Shown here: piece by piece, positions 8,552 through 16,432 of the stretch
How positions within the stretch are numbered: the stretch's first letter is position 1
How the letters are laid out: each line of letters begins with the position of its first letter
Assembly (NCBI GenBank): GCA_900545525.1
Contig: UQZX01000020.1
Location: forward strand, 1-56,458
Length of the DNA: 56,458 bases
Reading direction: 5' to 3'
Source: an uncultured Prevotella sp.
GTDB lineage: Bacteria; Bacteroidota; Bacteroidia; Bacteroidales; Bacteroidaceae
Position numbers and translations under genes: made by a program
The notes under the pieces: generated by a model
What the model saw: the letters and a program-made list of their open reading frames with translations, nothing else
Databases searched by the model: none
What the model was told of the DNA's origin: nothing

Positions 8552-10354
8552 TTATTTCAGTTTCATATTTTTCCAAGATTCTGATATCGAGCGCGAAGGT
8601 ATCACTTTCGGAGTCTGCATTTTGCGGTTTATTATTACAGACTGTTGACAAACTTGCTCTACAATATAGCTCGCCAAATCGCCAAGAGTGACATCACCTT
8701 TTGTCTCCTGCAACTTCTTCAATAAGAAATAAGTGAACATGCCATGTCCTTTCTCTTTAAATGGGAATGCCGTCTCCTCACCATTAGAGGCACAAAATAC
8801 CACACAGTTTCCTGCAGGAATGTCTGATACGGATTTTATAGCTACGCCACGTGCAGCCATCAGCATACCATCACCTCTTTGTGCACCACTGAAACAAGCA
8901 TCCATAAAGACCACAAGTTTCATTGCGTTCAGCTCATTTAGTTTCTGATACAGCCTGCTTGTAGGCATACATACTTCCGTCTGTGTACCATCTGCATCTA
9001 CAGGCAACAGATAAGCATTGCCTTTGCCGTCAGGTATGCCATGACCGGCATAATAAAAGATGACATCAATATTCCCATTATATGCATCTGCAATATCCTT
9101 TATATCTTTCAGTGCGGCAAGCATTGTTCCATAAGTGGCATCGGAATAGCTTCTTATATTCCGTGCAGGCAGTCCTAACGTCTTTTGGCAATAGGCTGCA
9201 AATATCTTTGCATCATTCTGGGCATATTCCACATGAGGAACCATCCGGTAATTTTCATTACCGATAATAACAGCAAATGTCTTGTTATTCTCTCCCATAA
9301 CAGTTGGGATATCTATATCTATATTACTGTCTTGATTTATATCTTCCAGCTGTACAATCTCTGATTTGTTTTTTTGCAGCACATCCTGCACACCTTTCTG
9401 CGAATTGAGTTTCTCCAAGCATTCCTCTGCCTGTTCATCTGCTTCAGCCCTGATTCTATATCCTTGTTCCGCAGCTTTAGTGAACCATTCTACAGCTTTT
9501 TCGTAGTTTTGAGATACACCTTTGCCTTCTTTATAACAATAACCAAGAGATAATTGCGCAAATTCTTCTCCTTGTTCCGCAGCTTTGAGATACAACTTTG
9601 CTGCTTTCTCATAGCTTTGAGATATACCTTCCCCGTTATAATAACAATCGCCAAGTTTTGTTTGTGCCCAAGCATCTCCTTGCTCCGCAGCTTTGATATA
9701 CCATTTTACAGCTTTTGCATAGCTTTGTAGGACACCTTCGCCCCCATAATAACAAAGAGCAAGATTGTATTGTGCCGCGGCATATCCTTGTTCCGCAGCT
9801 TTAGTGAACCATTCTACGGCTTTTTCGTAGTTTTGAGATACACCTTTGCCAAAACGATAACAAGTACCGAGATTGTATTGCCCATTTGCATCTCCTTGCT
9901 CGGCAGCTTTTGTATACCATTCTACAGCCTTTTCATAGTTTTCAGGAATACCTATACCACGTTCATAACAAAAACCAAGATTGCATTGTGCCGCGGCATA
10001 TCCTTGTTCCGCAGCTTTTGCATACCATTCCACGGCTTTTTCATCGTTTTGTGGTATACCATAACCTTTTCGATAACACCAGCCAAGATTGTTTTGCCCT
10101 CTTGCATTTCCTTGCTCGGCAGCTTTGGCTGACCATTCCATTGCTTTTTCATAGTTTTGTGCCACACCTTCACCTTTTAAATAACAATAGCCAAGTTTGG
10201 CTTGCGCATCTACATCGCCAGCTTGTGCTTTAGTTAGGCATTTCTTAAATTCGATTTCATCCTCACTTTGTGTTTGAGCCACACACATAATGGAATAATG
10301 TATACCACTTACAGGGTATGCCATAAGTAGGAAGAACAGAAACACTGTTTTCAT
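8552..10354 (-). CDS. Exported Sel1-repeat caspase-like (C14) peptidase
   Basis: 600 residues from the Met that opens the signal peptide (KTVFLFFLLMAYPVSG); an in-frame Met 24 bases upstream is an alternative start. Residues about 50-299 are seven 36-residue Sel1 repeats (unit LGxCYxxGxGVxQNYEKAVEW...KAAEQG). A charged linker follows, then a C14 peptidase domain from about 358: FAVIIGNENY, catalytic His438 in YYAGHG and Cys487 in DACFSG. The dyad is intact. Metacaspase-like enzymes usually prefer basic P1 residues, but specificity cannot be read here. It lies between a DUF4384 gene and a transglutaminase-like gene, all exported, suggesting a periplasmic or surface assembly in which Sel1 repeats bind partners. 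Confidence 0.88.
   Translation of the reverse strand: MKTVFLFFLLMAYPVSGIHYSIMCVAQTQSEDEIEFKKCLTKAQAGDVDAQAKLGYCYLKGEGVAQNYEKAMEWSAKAAEQGNARGQNNLGWCYRKGYGIPQNDEKAVEWYAKAAEQGYAAAQCNLGFCYERGIGIPENYEKAVEWYTKAAEQGDANGQYNLGTCYRFGKGVSQNYEKAVEWFTKAAEQGYAAAQYNLALCYYGGEGVLQSYAKAVKWYIKAAEQGDAWAQTKLGDCYYNGEGISQSYEKAAKLYLKAAEQGEEFAQLSLGYCYKEGKGVSQNYEKAVEWFTKAAEQGYRIRAEADEQAEECLEKLNSQKGVQDVLQKNKSEIVQLEDINQDSNIDIDIPTVMGENNKTFAVIIGNENYRMVPHVEYAQNDAKIFAAYCQKTLGLPARNIRSYSDATYGTMLAALKDIKDIADAYNGNIDVIFYYAGHGIPDGKGNAYLLPVDADGTQTEVCMPTSRLYQKLNELNAMKLVVFMDACFSGAQRGDGMLMAARGVAIKSVSDIPAGNCVVFCASNGEETAFPFKEKGHGMFTYFLLKKLQETKGDVTLGDLASYIVEQVCQQSVIINRKMQTPKVIPSRSISESWKNMKLK
9458..10207 (-). repeat. Seven tandem ~108-bp repeats encoding Sel1 units
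   Basis: The repeats are visible in DNA as well as protein. Units 4 and 7 encode the same 23 residues and are almost identical at DNA level (about 9461-9527 against 9785-9851), whereas the others have drifted. This points to recent duplication or gene conversion within the array. Confidence 0.85.
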
Positions 10355-10381
10355 ATATTTGTTTGTTGGTAGTGTCATGAG

Positions 10382-11248
10382 CTATTGATTTATTATTATA
10401 ATACTCTTTTTTATCACATTCATACTTTTGTCTTTTTTCCTATATTTTGTCAACCATTTCTGAAGCTCCTTATAATTAAGTTCCCCTGGCAATGTCTCTG
10501 ACGAAGTGTTGTCGGCAGCCTTGGCAAATGATTGTGGAGAGAATATTACGTATATCTGATTATATTCTGACGAACGGGAGCAGGTCATTACATACTCATC
10601 AACGTATGGGTGTTCCTGCGGAGGAGCCTCTTTGATATTGAAGAACACATAGCGGCGGTTGGCCTCCACCTTATATATACCATCTGTCTGACTGCGGTAG
10701 GGCAGAAGACAATAGGCTTTTTGCTCTGCATCGACAAGATAGACGGCAAGATAGCCGCTGACGGGAGAGACAAAAGAAAGATACAGGTCATCACCATCAC
10801 GGAACTCATCACTCTCAAACTTATCTTCAGTGCCGTTGCGCAGCACTTTTGCCTTTATGTCTATCTGCGCCGAGACTATCTCACGTGCTTTGCCTTTCAC
10901 TGAGACTTTCACCACAAGCATCCCCTGCTCGTAGGAAATATCATATTGCGGCTCACCGACGGTCTCTATCCATTCGCCTTTCACTTCACTGCCGCCGATA
11001 GAAAGGAAATCTATGTCGGAGCTGCCGTTGCGGTTCTGCACGTGCGTGGCGTTTGTCTGCGACACTATTGTACCGAAGGCATCGGCAAGAGCCCGTATCT
11101 TCGCACGGTCGAGAGCGATGCGTTTTGCCTCTTCAAGAGTGACATTCTCGGGCGCATGATAAGTGTATTCACCTTCCACCGTCTTCATCTTTTGTGAAAA
11201 GACGGGGATGGTGAATAAGATAGATAAAAGCAAAAGTATATGTTTCAT
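10382..11248 (-). CDS. Exported DUF4384 domain protein
   Basis: 288 residues with a signal peptide (KHILLLLSILFTIPVFSQ). Residues about 25-130 include an Ala-rich helix, LEEAKRIALDRAKIRAL, of the kind seen in LPP20-type domains. The segment DDLYLSFVSPVSGYLAVYL and the following QKAYCLLPY match DUF4384, a domain often found next to or fused with caspase-like or kinase domains in bacteria. The gene ends 27 bases before the chosen caspase start and starts 41 bases after the LPP20-like gene. It probably interacts with or regulates the caspase; this is inference from context. Confidence 0.8.
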   Translation of the reverse strand: MKHILLLLSILFTIPVFSQKMKTVEGEYTYHAPENVTLEEAKRIALDRAKIRALADAFGTIVSQTNATHVQNRNGSSDIDFLSIGGSEVKGEWIETVGEPQYDISYEQGMLVVKVSVKGKAREIVSAQIDIKAKVLRNGTEDKFESDEFRDGDDLYLSFVSPVSGYLAVYLVDAEQKAYCLLPYRSQTDGIYKVEANRRYVFFNIKEAPPQEHPYVDEYVMTCSRSSEYNQIYVIFSPQSFAKAADNTSSETLPGELNYKELQKWLTKYRKKDKSMNVIKKSIIIINQ

Positions 11249-11289
11249 ACTGCTTGTACGTGTATCGCTAAATCATCAAACATGGATAA

Positions 11290-11964
11290 TCACCATCCAA
11301 GCAACTCATCGAGTTTCTTATGCAGGTCGTCGCCTTTCTTTTCCAAGTCCTCGCGTATGGCTTTCTTTGCGGCAGCCTTTGCCATATCGCCGTTATATGC
11401 TATGCGCACAAGCACTTCTTTGTTTTTGTTCTGCTTTGTACGGTATAGTTCCATGACGGTGATAGTACGCCCGATACTCTGTGAGATAAGGTTCTTTCCT
11501 GCTAAGATGCTCTGTGTTACCGATGCTGCCTCTTCTGCGGCAAGCTGTTTGTTTGCCACGGTGTTCTCAATAAGAGCCGTCACCTCCGTCTGTATCTGTC
11601 CTGCAAGGTTCTGTTTTGCAAGTTCGAGAGCCTGCATCTTTGCCGCATCATAATTTTCTCCGATGCTCATTGCCTCACCCATGAGATACTTGGGATACAT
11701 ATCCACGTCATACTCCATCTGCATGAGATACGACTTGTCGAGCTGTTTTGCCAACGGCAATGCTCCCGGCGCAGCTTGCCAACCTTCCTTAGCAAGTTTC
11801 TTGGCTTCCTTGCGTGCAGCTTTTGTTGCCTTCTCGTTCAGCTGTGATTTAGAAGACTTGTAAATCTCCTGTCTTTCCTTCTTCTGTTCTTTGGTGATTT
11901 GTGCTGATGCCGTGCTGAATGTTCCTGCAAGCATCAAAACTAAAAGGCATTTTACTGTTTTCAT
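11290..11964 (-). CDS. Exported LPP20-like protein, first gene of the caspase operon
   Basis: 224 residues from the Met at the signal peptide (KTVKCLLVLMLAGTFSTASAQ); the open frame upstream would run into the leader and is rejected. The mature part starts with a Lys/Glu/Ala-rich helix (to about residue 70) and then has YDAAKMQALELAKQNLAGQI and VLVRIAYN, resembling the LPP20/FlgO-type fold in which repeated Ala-rich helices pack on a sheet. No catalytic motif. The same Ala-rich helix type occurs at the start of the DUF4384 protein, so the two may pair. Confidence 0.7.
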   Translation of the reverse strand: MKTVKCLLVLMLAGTFSTASAQITKEQKKERQEIYKSSKSQLNEKATKAARKEAKKLAKEGWQAAPGALPLAKQLDKSYLMQMEYDVDMYPKYLMGEAMSIGENYDAAKMQALELAKQNLAGQIQTEVTALIENTVANKQLAAEEAASVTQSILAGKNLISQSIGRTITVMELYRTKQNKNKEVLVRIAYNGDMAKAAAKKAIREDLEKKGDDLHKKLDELLGW

Positions 11965-12086
11965 ATTATATACATTATTATAATATGTCCGCAGCTCCCG
12001 AACCGGACGGTTCATTATTAATGATTTGAAATGTTGGCGTTGAAGCCACATATAAGCAGCATCAGACATTCCAACCGACCATATAC

Positions 12087-12123
12087 AAAAAAGCGCGGGA
12101 TCTGTACGTGTCGCTTATCCCGC
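12087..12123 (-). terminator. Intrinsic terminator inside the leader of the caspase operon
   Basis: Minus strand: stem GCGGGAT (12123-12117) with ATCCCGC (12101-12095), a 15-base loop, then GC and six T (12092-12087). It lies about 125 bases before the first gene and about 290 bases after the predicted transcription start. The 5' arm is also part of a competing 11-bp helix (see the leader entry). Confidence 0.75.
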
Positions 12124-12308
12124 TTGTTAGGCCTTCGCATTGCCCTTCCGTCAAGGATAAGCAACGCAGAGGCCCACGCCGATATGTATATATACGCCAA
12201 ACAATGCGTACCATAAAGACAGATACACACTTAGGGCTGTACAAACAACATACCCATGAACATCCACTGTTGCTTTATCATGTGACGGAAATGTTAAGGT
12301 TGCGAAGT

Positions 12309-12362
12309 TTAACAAGCCACAGATAAAACGTCAAGTAAACGTCTTTTCAATATATAGCGCAT
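12309..12362 (-). CDS. Possible 17-codon leader peptide
   Basis: ATG at 12362, preceded immediately by a purine-rich segment (GGAGGGTGGGAGGG) that looks like a very strong ribosome site, and ending at TAA 12309. The peptide is MRYILKRRLLDVLSVAC. Bacteroidetes usually do not depend on Shine-Dalgarno sequences, so the purine run may have another role; the call is tentative. Confidence 0.25.
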   Translation of the reverse strand: MRYILKRRLLDVLSVAC

Positions 12363-12418
12363 TCCCTCCCACCCTCCTCTGCTTTAATACAGATGTCAGA
12401 GTATCAGGTTTGCGATGG

Positions 12419-12449
12419 CAAATATACAAAAAAAGAAAATAAGAAACAA
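12419..12449 (-). promoter_or_regulatory. Promoter of the leader and caspase operon
   Basis: Minus strand: -33 TTG (12447-12449), 20-base spacer, -7 TATATTTG (12419-12426). Transcription would start near 12412, giving a leader of about 450 bases to the first gene at 11964. Confidence 0.65.
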
Positions 12450-12506
12450 TATTTAAGAAAAAACATTTACACAAAAAGAAGTTTTCAGGCTTTTTAGAAT
12501 TTTAAT

Positions 12507-12575
12507 GAGAGGAGGAAGGAGGAAAGGGAGGAAGGAGTAAGGAGTAAGGAGAAAAGGAGAAAGGGAGTAAGAAGT
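12507..12575. repeat. Polypurine tract with short tandem repeats
   Basis: About 69 bases with only three pyrimidines on the plus strand, built from imperfect copies of AGGAG, AAGGAG and AGTAAGG. It lies between the TonB receptor gene and the promoter of the caspase leader. No gene in it; possible triplex-forming or slippage-prone DNA. Confidence 0.8.
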
Positions 12576-12592
12576 TTAATAACATTATATTC

Positions 12593-12632
12593 CTTTAAGA
12601 CTTTAACGACTTAAAACGTTAAGGTCCTAAAG
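12593..12632 (-). terminator. Hairpin downstream of the TonB receptor gene
   Basis: Stem 12593-12608 with 12617-12632 (16 positions, one mismatch and one G-T), loop of eight bases. It lies about 130 bases after the receptor stop. No T run follows on the minus strand, so efficiency as a terminator is uncertain. Confidence 0.45.
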
Positions 12633-12681
12633 AAATAAAATTACAGGGCGGCGACATCCTCCATACGTCTTATTCCACGGG

Positions 12682-12698
12682 ACGCTGCCACGTCCCTG
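12682..12698 (-). repeat. Dispersed 17-mer, copy 1
   Basis: On the minus strand this reads CAGGGACGTGGCAGCGT, identical to 55663-55679 after the transketolase gene. Here the unit is itself hairpin-forming (GGGACG..CGTCCC). Both copies sit just 3' of a gene in the direction of transcription. Confidence 0.7.
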
Positions 12699-12765
12699 TC
12701 CCCGTCCGGCTTTCAGCCCGCATGATTATACAACAAGTCATCAACAATGGACAAAGTGAATATGC

Positions 12766-15141
12766 TTAGAACTCAACAAGAACTTTCGTATTAATCTGTC
12801 TTCCCGTAAGATAATTAGGCACGGCATACTGGTGGTTTGTAACGTCGGTTATCCAGTAGTAAGAGTTGACGTTGTTTATTCCGAGCAGATTAAGACAGTC
12901 AAGACCAAGCCAGATGTTCTTGAATATGGACTTCCGCTCGCGCTTTTCATTGTTCAGCAAACGATAGCTCATACCCATGTCCGCACGCTTGTATGCAGGC
13001 GCACGGAAAGGCTGCACGGAAAGACTGCGGTGGGGAGGACCGAACGGCAGTCCGTCGGCAAATGCAAGCTTGAGAGACATCTTCCACTTGTCCGTTCCGG
13101 GGAAATAGTCCGTGAAGAAAAGGTTCAGCGAATAACGCTGGTCCGAGGGCATGGGGATGCTCTTTCCATGAAGGTTCATCTTTGTGTTCATCACCGACAG
13201 GCTCACCCACGAGTCCGTTCCCGGCACAAACTCGCCATACAGCTTCACATCAAGCCCCATGATATGTCCGCTGCATTGCTCGCTTGCATCGTAAACAACC
13301 TTCACGTTGTTCACGCTGTAGGGCACAAGATTAGCCAATGCCTTATAGTAAGCCTCCGCCGTGAACTTGAACGGTCGCGAGTTTACCTTGAAGCGGTAGT
13401 CCATTCCGGCGATGAAATGTATCGAGCGCTGGCTCTTTATCTTGGAGTTCAGCCGAGCATAAGTGGTGCCGTCAACGGTCATGGTGTCGCGAAGCTCCTT
13501 GAAGAACGGCGCCTGATAATAGAGACCCGCCGCCAGACGTATTGTCATGTTGTGGTTGAAGGCGGGGACTATGCCCAACGACATGCGCGGGCTTACAATG
13601 CTCTCCCTGTTGAAGTTCCAGTGACTGAAGCGTATACCGTAGTTCAGCGTGAAGAATGTGTGCTCTCCCTTGCTGCTGAACTTGTAAGTGTCCTGAATGT
13701 AAGTTTCAAGGCGGTTGGCATCAAGCGTGTTCCTTGCGCTGAGAGTGTATATAAGATTGAGGTTCTCACCCGTATGCGGAATGTTGTATCCGCTCGAGTC
13801 GCGCATCTCGTACTCCTTGCTCTTTTCTGATATATGCTCCATCTTATACGTCAGTCCTGCAAGAATATTGTGCTTTTTCGTCTTATGGCTCAGTGCCAGT
13901 TTCACGCTTTTCACATTAGCCTTAAGATAGTTGCGGGCATGTTCCATGTACGTACCCACTCCAAGGTTCTCGCTTGTCTCCGTCTGGGTGAGCCAGTATT
14001 GCCCCTGTATGTCATACTTCTCCTGCTCATCTGTACGGAATGCAGAGGCTATCAGAGAGAGTTTTGTCTTATCACTGAAGTTGCGCGTAATGCTCACCGT
14101 ACCGAAGAACGTGCGGAAAAGGTCTTTCTCCTTTCCGTCAAAATATACGCGGAACGACTTGACGTTTTCCATCGTACCGAACTTTGTCTCCCTGTCTTCA
14201 GGCGTAAAGTTGTAGTGATTGTCCGAAATGTCGCCGATAAAGTCTATCGTCCAGCGCTTGTTGGGACGGTATCTCAAGAATGTCTGATAGTCGAGGAAGT
14301 TCGGGCTGTACTCTCCTTTCGTGTCAAGCGAGCCGAGAAGATAGCGGTTTGTCTTGTATCTCACGCCGTTGCTCCATGAAAGTTTCTTTGTGCTGAAGCC
14401 AACATACGCACTTGCGCCGAGAAGGCTTGCCGCCGCATTTGCCTCAAACTTCTTGGGTGTCCTGTAGGTTATGTCCAGTGCCGAAGACATTTTGTCGCCG
14501 TATTTTGCCTCAAAGCCTCCGGTCGAAAAGCCGATAGACTCTACCATGTCGGGGTTTATTATGGACAATCCCTCCTGTTGTCCGCTGCGTACAAGGAACG
14601 GACGGTATATTTCCACATTATTTATATATACGCTGTTTTCATCAAAACTGCCTCCGCGCACGTTATACTGAGATGAAAGCTCGCTGTGTGTTGACACTCC
14701 TGCCTGCGACTGTATCATCTCTTCAACGGCATTTCCCGTTGCCGAAGGTGTGCTCTTTGCGTTTTTTATGTCAAGCTGTTCTGTCGTTCCGGTCTGGCGG
14801 CGCTGCTCCACAACCATTACCTCGCCCAGCTGGTTGTCGCTATAGAGCTGTATCTGAAGTGTCTGCCTGCCCCTTGGTCTGCGCAACACCCTTGTCTTGG
14901 TCTTATATCCCACCATTGAGAACCTCACGACCACGCTGTCCGACGAATGCAGCTGTATGGAGAACTCGCCCTTTAGGTTTGTCATGGCTATCTTTCCCTG
15001 CTTCACCACAGCTACAGTGGCAAGCTCAAGAGGGTTCATCTCCTCGTCCATCACCTTTCCCTGAAGGGTAAACGACTGTGCATTAAGTCCTGTAATGCAC
15101 GCAAATATCATTATTATCGTGAGAAATACTTTCCGTTCCAT
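12766..15141 (-). CDS. TonB-dependent outer-membrane receptor with carboxypeptidase-like N-terminal domain
   Basis: 791 residues. Signal peptide to about residue 21 (TIIMIFACITGLNAQ); residues 22-105 are a carboxypeptidase-regulatory-like beta sandwich (LQGKVMDEEMNPLELATVAV); the plug follows (AVEEMIQSQAGVSTHSEL, YNVRGGSFDENSVYINNVEI), then a 22-strand-type barrel to the end (VLVEF, terminal aromatic). No SusD partner is adjacent, so it is not a classical SusCD glycan system and the ligand is unknown. It stands alone between two non-coding stretches. Confidence 0.88.
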   Translation of the reverse strand: MERKVFLTIIMIFACITGLNAQSFTLQGKVMDEEMNPLELATVAVVKQGKIAMTNLKGEFSIQLHSSDSVVVRFSMVGYKTKTRVLRRPRGRQTLQIQLYSDNQLGEVMVVEQRRQTGTTEQLDIKNAKSTPSATGNAVEEMIQSQAGVSTHSELSSQYNVRGGSFDENSVYINNVEIYRPFLVRSGQQEGLSIINPDMVESIGFSTGGFEAKYGDKMSSALDITYRTPKKFEANAAASLLGASAYVGFSTKKLSWSNGVRYKTNRYLLGSLDTKGEYSPNFLDYQTFLRYRPNKRWTIDFIGDISDNHYNFTPEDRETKFGTMENVKSFRVYFDGKEKDLFRTFFGTVSITRNFSDKTKLSLIASAFRTDEQEKYDIQGQYWLTQTETSENLGVGTYMEHARNYLKANVKSVKLALSHKTKKHNILAGLTYKMEHISEKSKEYEMRDSSGYNIPHTGENLNLIYTLSARNTLDANRLETYIQDTYKFSSKGEHTFFTLNYGIRFSHWNFNRESIVSPRMSLGIVPAFNHNMTIRLAAGLYYQAPFFKELRDTMTVDGTTYARLNSKIKSQRSIHFIAGMDYRFKVNSRPFKFTAEAYYKALANLVPYSVNNVKVVYDASEQCSGHIMGLDVKLYGEFVPGTDSWVSLSVMNTKMNLHGKSIPMPSDQRYSLNLFFTDYFPGTDKWKMSLKLAFADGLPFGPPHRSLSVQPFRAPAYKRADMGMSYRLLNNEKRERKSIFKNIWLGLDCLNLLGINNVNSYYWITDVTNHQYAVPNYLTGRQINTKVLVEF

Positions 15142-15759
15142 ATCTTGTATATAACGCTTTCTGCCCTTATATATTGTATCCGTACATCTTACATATACTA
15201 ATTCATCACCTCAACACCCCGGAGGTATGTAGATGAGTACCGTTTCACACACTGTCATAATGTCACCGTTTACGCAATATCTCTTTCTTTATGACATTTC
15301 ATAAGTCCTGAATAAGCAGGTCTCTTGAAAAATAAAGTCCTTTGTACATAAATCCGGCAAGGATTTACGTGCAGCAGCAAGTATCTGCATATCAAAACGT
15401 TATGCGGAATATTACAGATGTGTGCAACAAAACAAAGGTTATCATGGCTGAAAAACGCCGTTTTCAACCGTAAAGTATGCCATTTTTTACCGTTATTTCA
15501 CGCACTTAGCACAAAAAAGTACGCCACTTTCCTATAGTAATTACGCCACTTTCCACACCAAACCGGCATACTTATCGCCATTCCCCTACCCTTTCCAATG
15601 TAAAAACAGTCTGGTTAACAACCCTTAACATCTCTTTCAGCAAAAAAGAATGATGCTTTTCACATTACATTTTGTCGTGTATTTCGCGCCCGTATGCTTC
15701 ATTTTGTCACTTAAAGCATCACGCTTCACATACATTTATCCACACTATATAAAACAATA
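15142..15759. other. Long intergenic region with a 22-bp-period GCC array and a shared element
   Basis: About 690 bases upstream of the TonB receptor. GCC-type cores (CGCC, TGCC, CGCA, CGCC, CGCC) begin at 15456, 15478, 15501, 15522 and 15544, that is every 21-23 bases, separated by AT-rich DNA. At 15614-15646 follows a segment with GTTAAC, CTTAACATCTC and CAAAAA, matched at 37645-37679. I found no convincing promoter or gene here; a 65-codon frame at 15270-15467 lacks support. Confidence 0.6.
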
Positions 15760-15795
15760 TCGGGCAGACTTACATCATCCTGTAAATCCGCCCGA
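15760..15795 (-). terminator. Terminator of ribE
   Basis: Stem 15760-15774 with 15781-15795 (13 of 15 positions paired, six-base loop), followed on the minus strand by ATTGTTTTATA. It lies 35 bases beyond the ribE stop codon. Confidence 0.7.
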
Positions 15796-15829
15796 CATGG
15801 TAAACGCTGCCTGGCAAAACGCCATATCA

Positions 15830-16432
15830 TCACTTCAGGCTGTTCAGGCGCGCTATATATTTGCCTAAAATGTCAAACTCGATGTTTACGACCGTACCGC
15901 ACTTTATGTCGCAGAAGTTTGTATGCTCCATCGTATATGGTATTATGGCAACCTTAAACGTGTTGTCCGTGGGGTTGCATACGGTCAGAGACACGCCGTT
16001 TACGGTGACGCTTCCCTTGTCTACCGTGAAATATCCGCGCTCAGCCATAGCCTTATCATAGTCGTATTCAAACGTGAAATAACTGCTTCCGTCGGCATCT
16101 TCAATATTTACGCAACGCGCCGTGCGGTCCACATGTCCCTGCACGATATGCCCGTCAAGCCTTCCGTTCATCATCATCGAGCGCTCCACATTGACGCGGC
16201 TGCCCGCTTCAAGCTGCCCGAGATTGGAACAGCGCAGCGTCTCCTTCATCGCTGTGACCGTATATCCGCCTTCCTTAATGTCTACAACAGTGAGGCACAC
16301 GCCGTTATGGCTCACGCTCTGATCTATTTTAAGCTCGCCGGCAAAACTGCATTCAAACGTGATGTCTACATTCTCGCCGTCTCTTTTTATCGAGACGACA
16401 GTTGCCATTTCTTCTACAATACCCGAAAACAT
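15830..16432 (-). CDS. ribE: Riboflavin synthase, alpha chain
   Basis: Condenses two molecules of 6,7-dimethyl-8-ribityllumazine into riboflavin. The 200 residues start with the invariant MFSGIVEE and contain two lumazine-binding barrels, with SVSHNGVCLTV in the first and KGSVTVNGVSLTV in the second, plus the linking GHIVQGHVD segment. Other rib genes are not adjacent. A leader of roughly 345 bases precedes it, but I do not find the conserved FMN riboswitch sequence in it. Confidence 0.95.
   Translation of the reverse strand: MFSGIVEEMATVVSIKRDGENVDITFECSFAGELKIDQSVSHNGVCLTVVDIKEGGYTVTAMKETLRCSNLGQLEAGSRVNVERSMMMNGRLDGHIVQGHVDRTARCVNIEDADGSSYFTFEYDYDKAMAERGYFTVDKGSVTVNGVSLTVCNPTDNTFKVAIIPYTMEHTNFCDIKCGTVVNIEFDILGKYIARLNSLK

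Larger units (their letters stand above)
12087..12413 (-). ncRNA. Structured leader or stand-alone small RNA with competing hairpins
   Basis: Predicted transcript from the promoter at 12419-12449. Hairpin 1: 12174-12161 with 12143-12130 (13 of 14 positions pair, two as G-U), with an inner stem CCTT/AAGG. Hairpin 2 is the terminator at 12123-12095. A third helix, GUUGCUUAUCC (12165-12155) with GGAUAAGCGAC (12120-12110), 11 bp with one G-U, uses one arm of each and so excludes both. This is the layout of a transcription attenuator. Alternatively it is an independent RNA of about 320 nt ending at the terminator, for example a 6S-type RNA; I cannot decide by eye. Confidence 0.5.

Noticed and set aside
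8537..8651. N-terminal extension of the transglutaminase-like protein
   Set aside because: It would overlap the caspase gene by about 100 bases and bury a clear signal peptide; the internal Met at 8537 is better.
12018..12326. Several 60-72-codon frames in the leader region on both strands
   Set aside because: They cross the terminator and hairpins, contradict one another, and show no coding pattern.
15270..15467. 65-codon minus frame upstream of the TonB receptor
   Set aside because: No start-region support, overlaps the beginning of the 22-bp array, and the translation has no domain-like pattern.
15448..15553. CRISPR array for the 22-bp-period motif
   Set aside because: Repeats are only 4-10 bases alike, spacers are not distinct and no cas genes are near.
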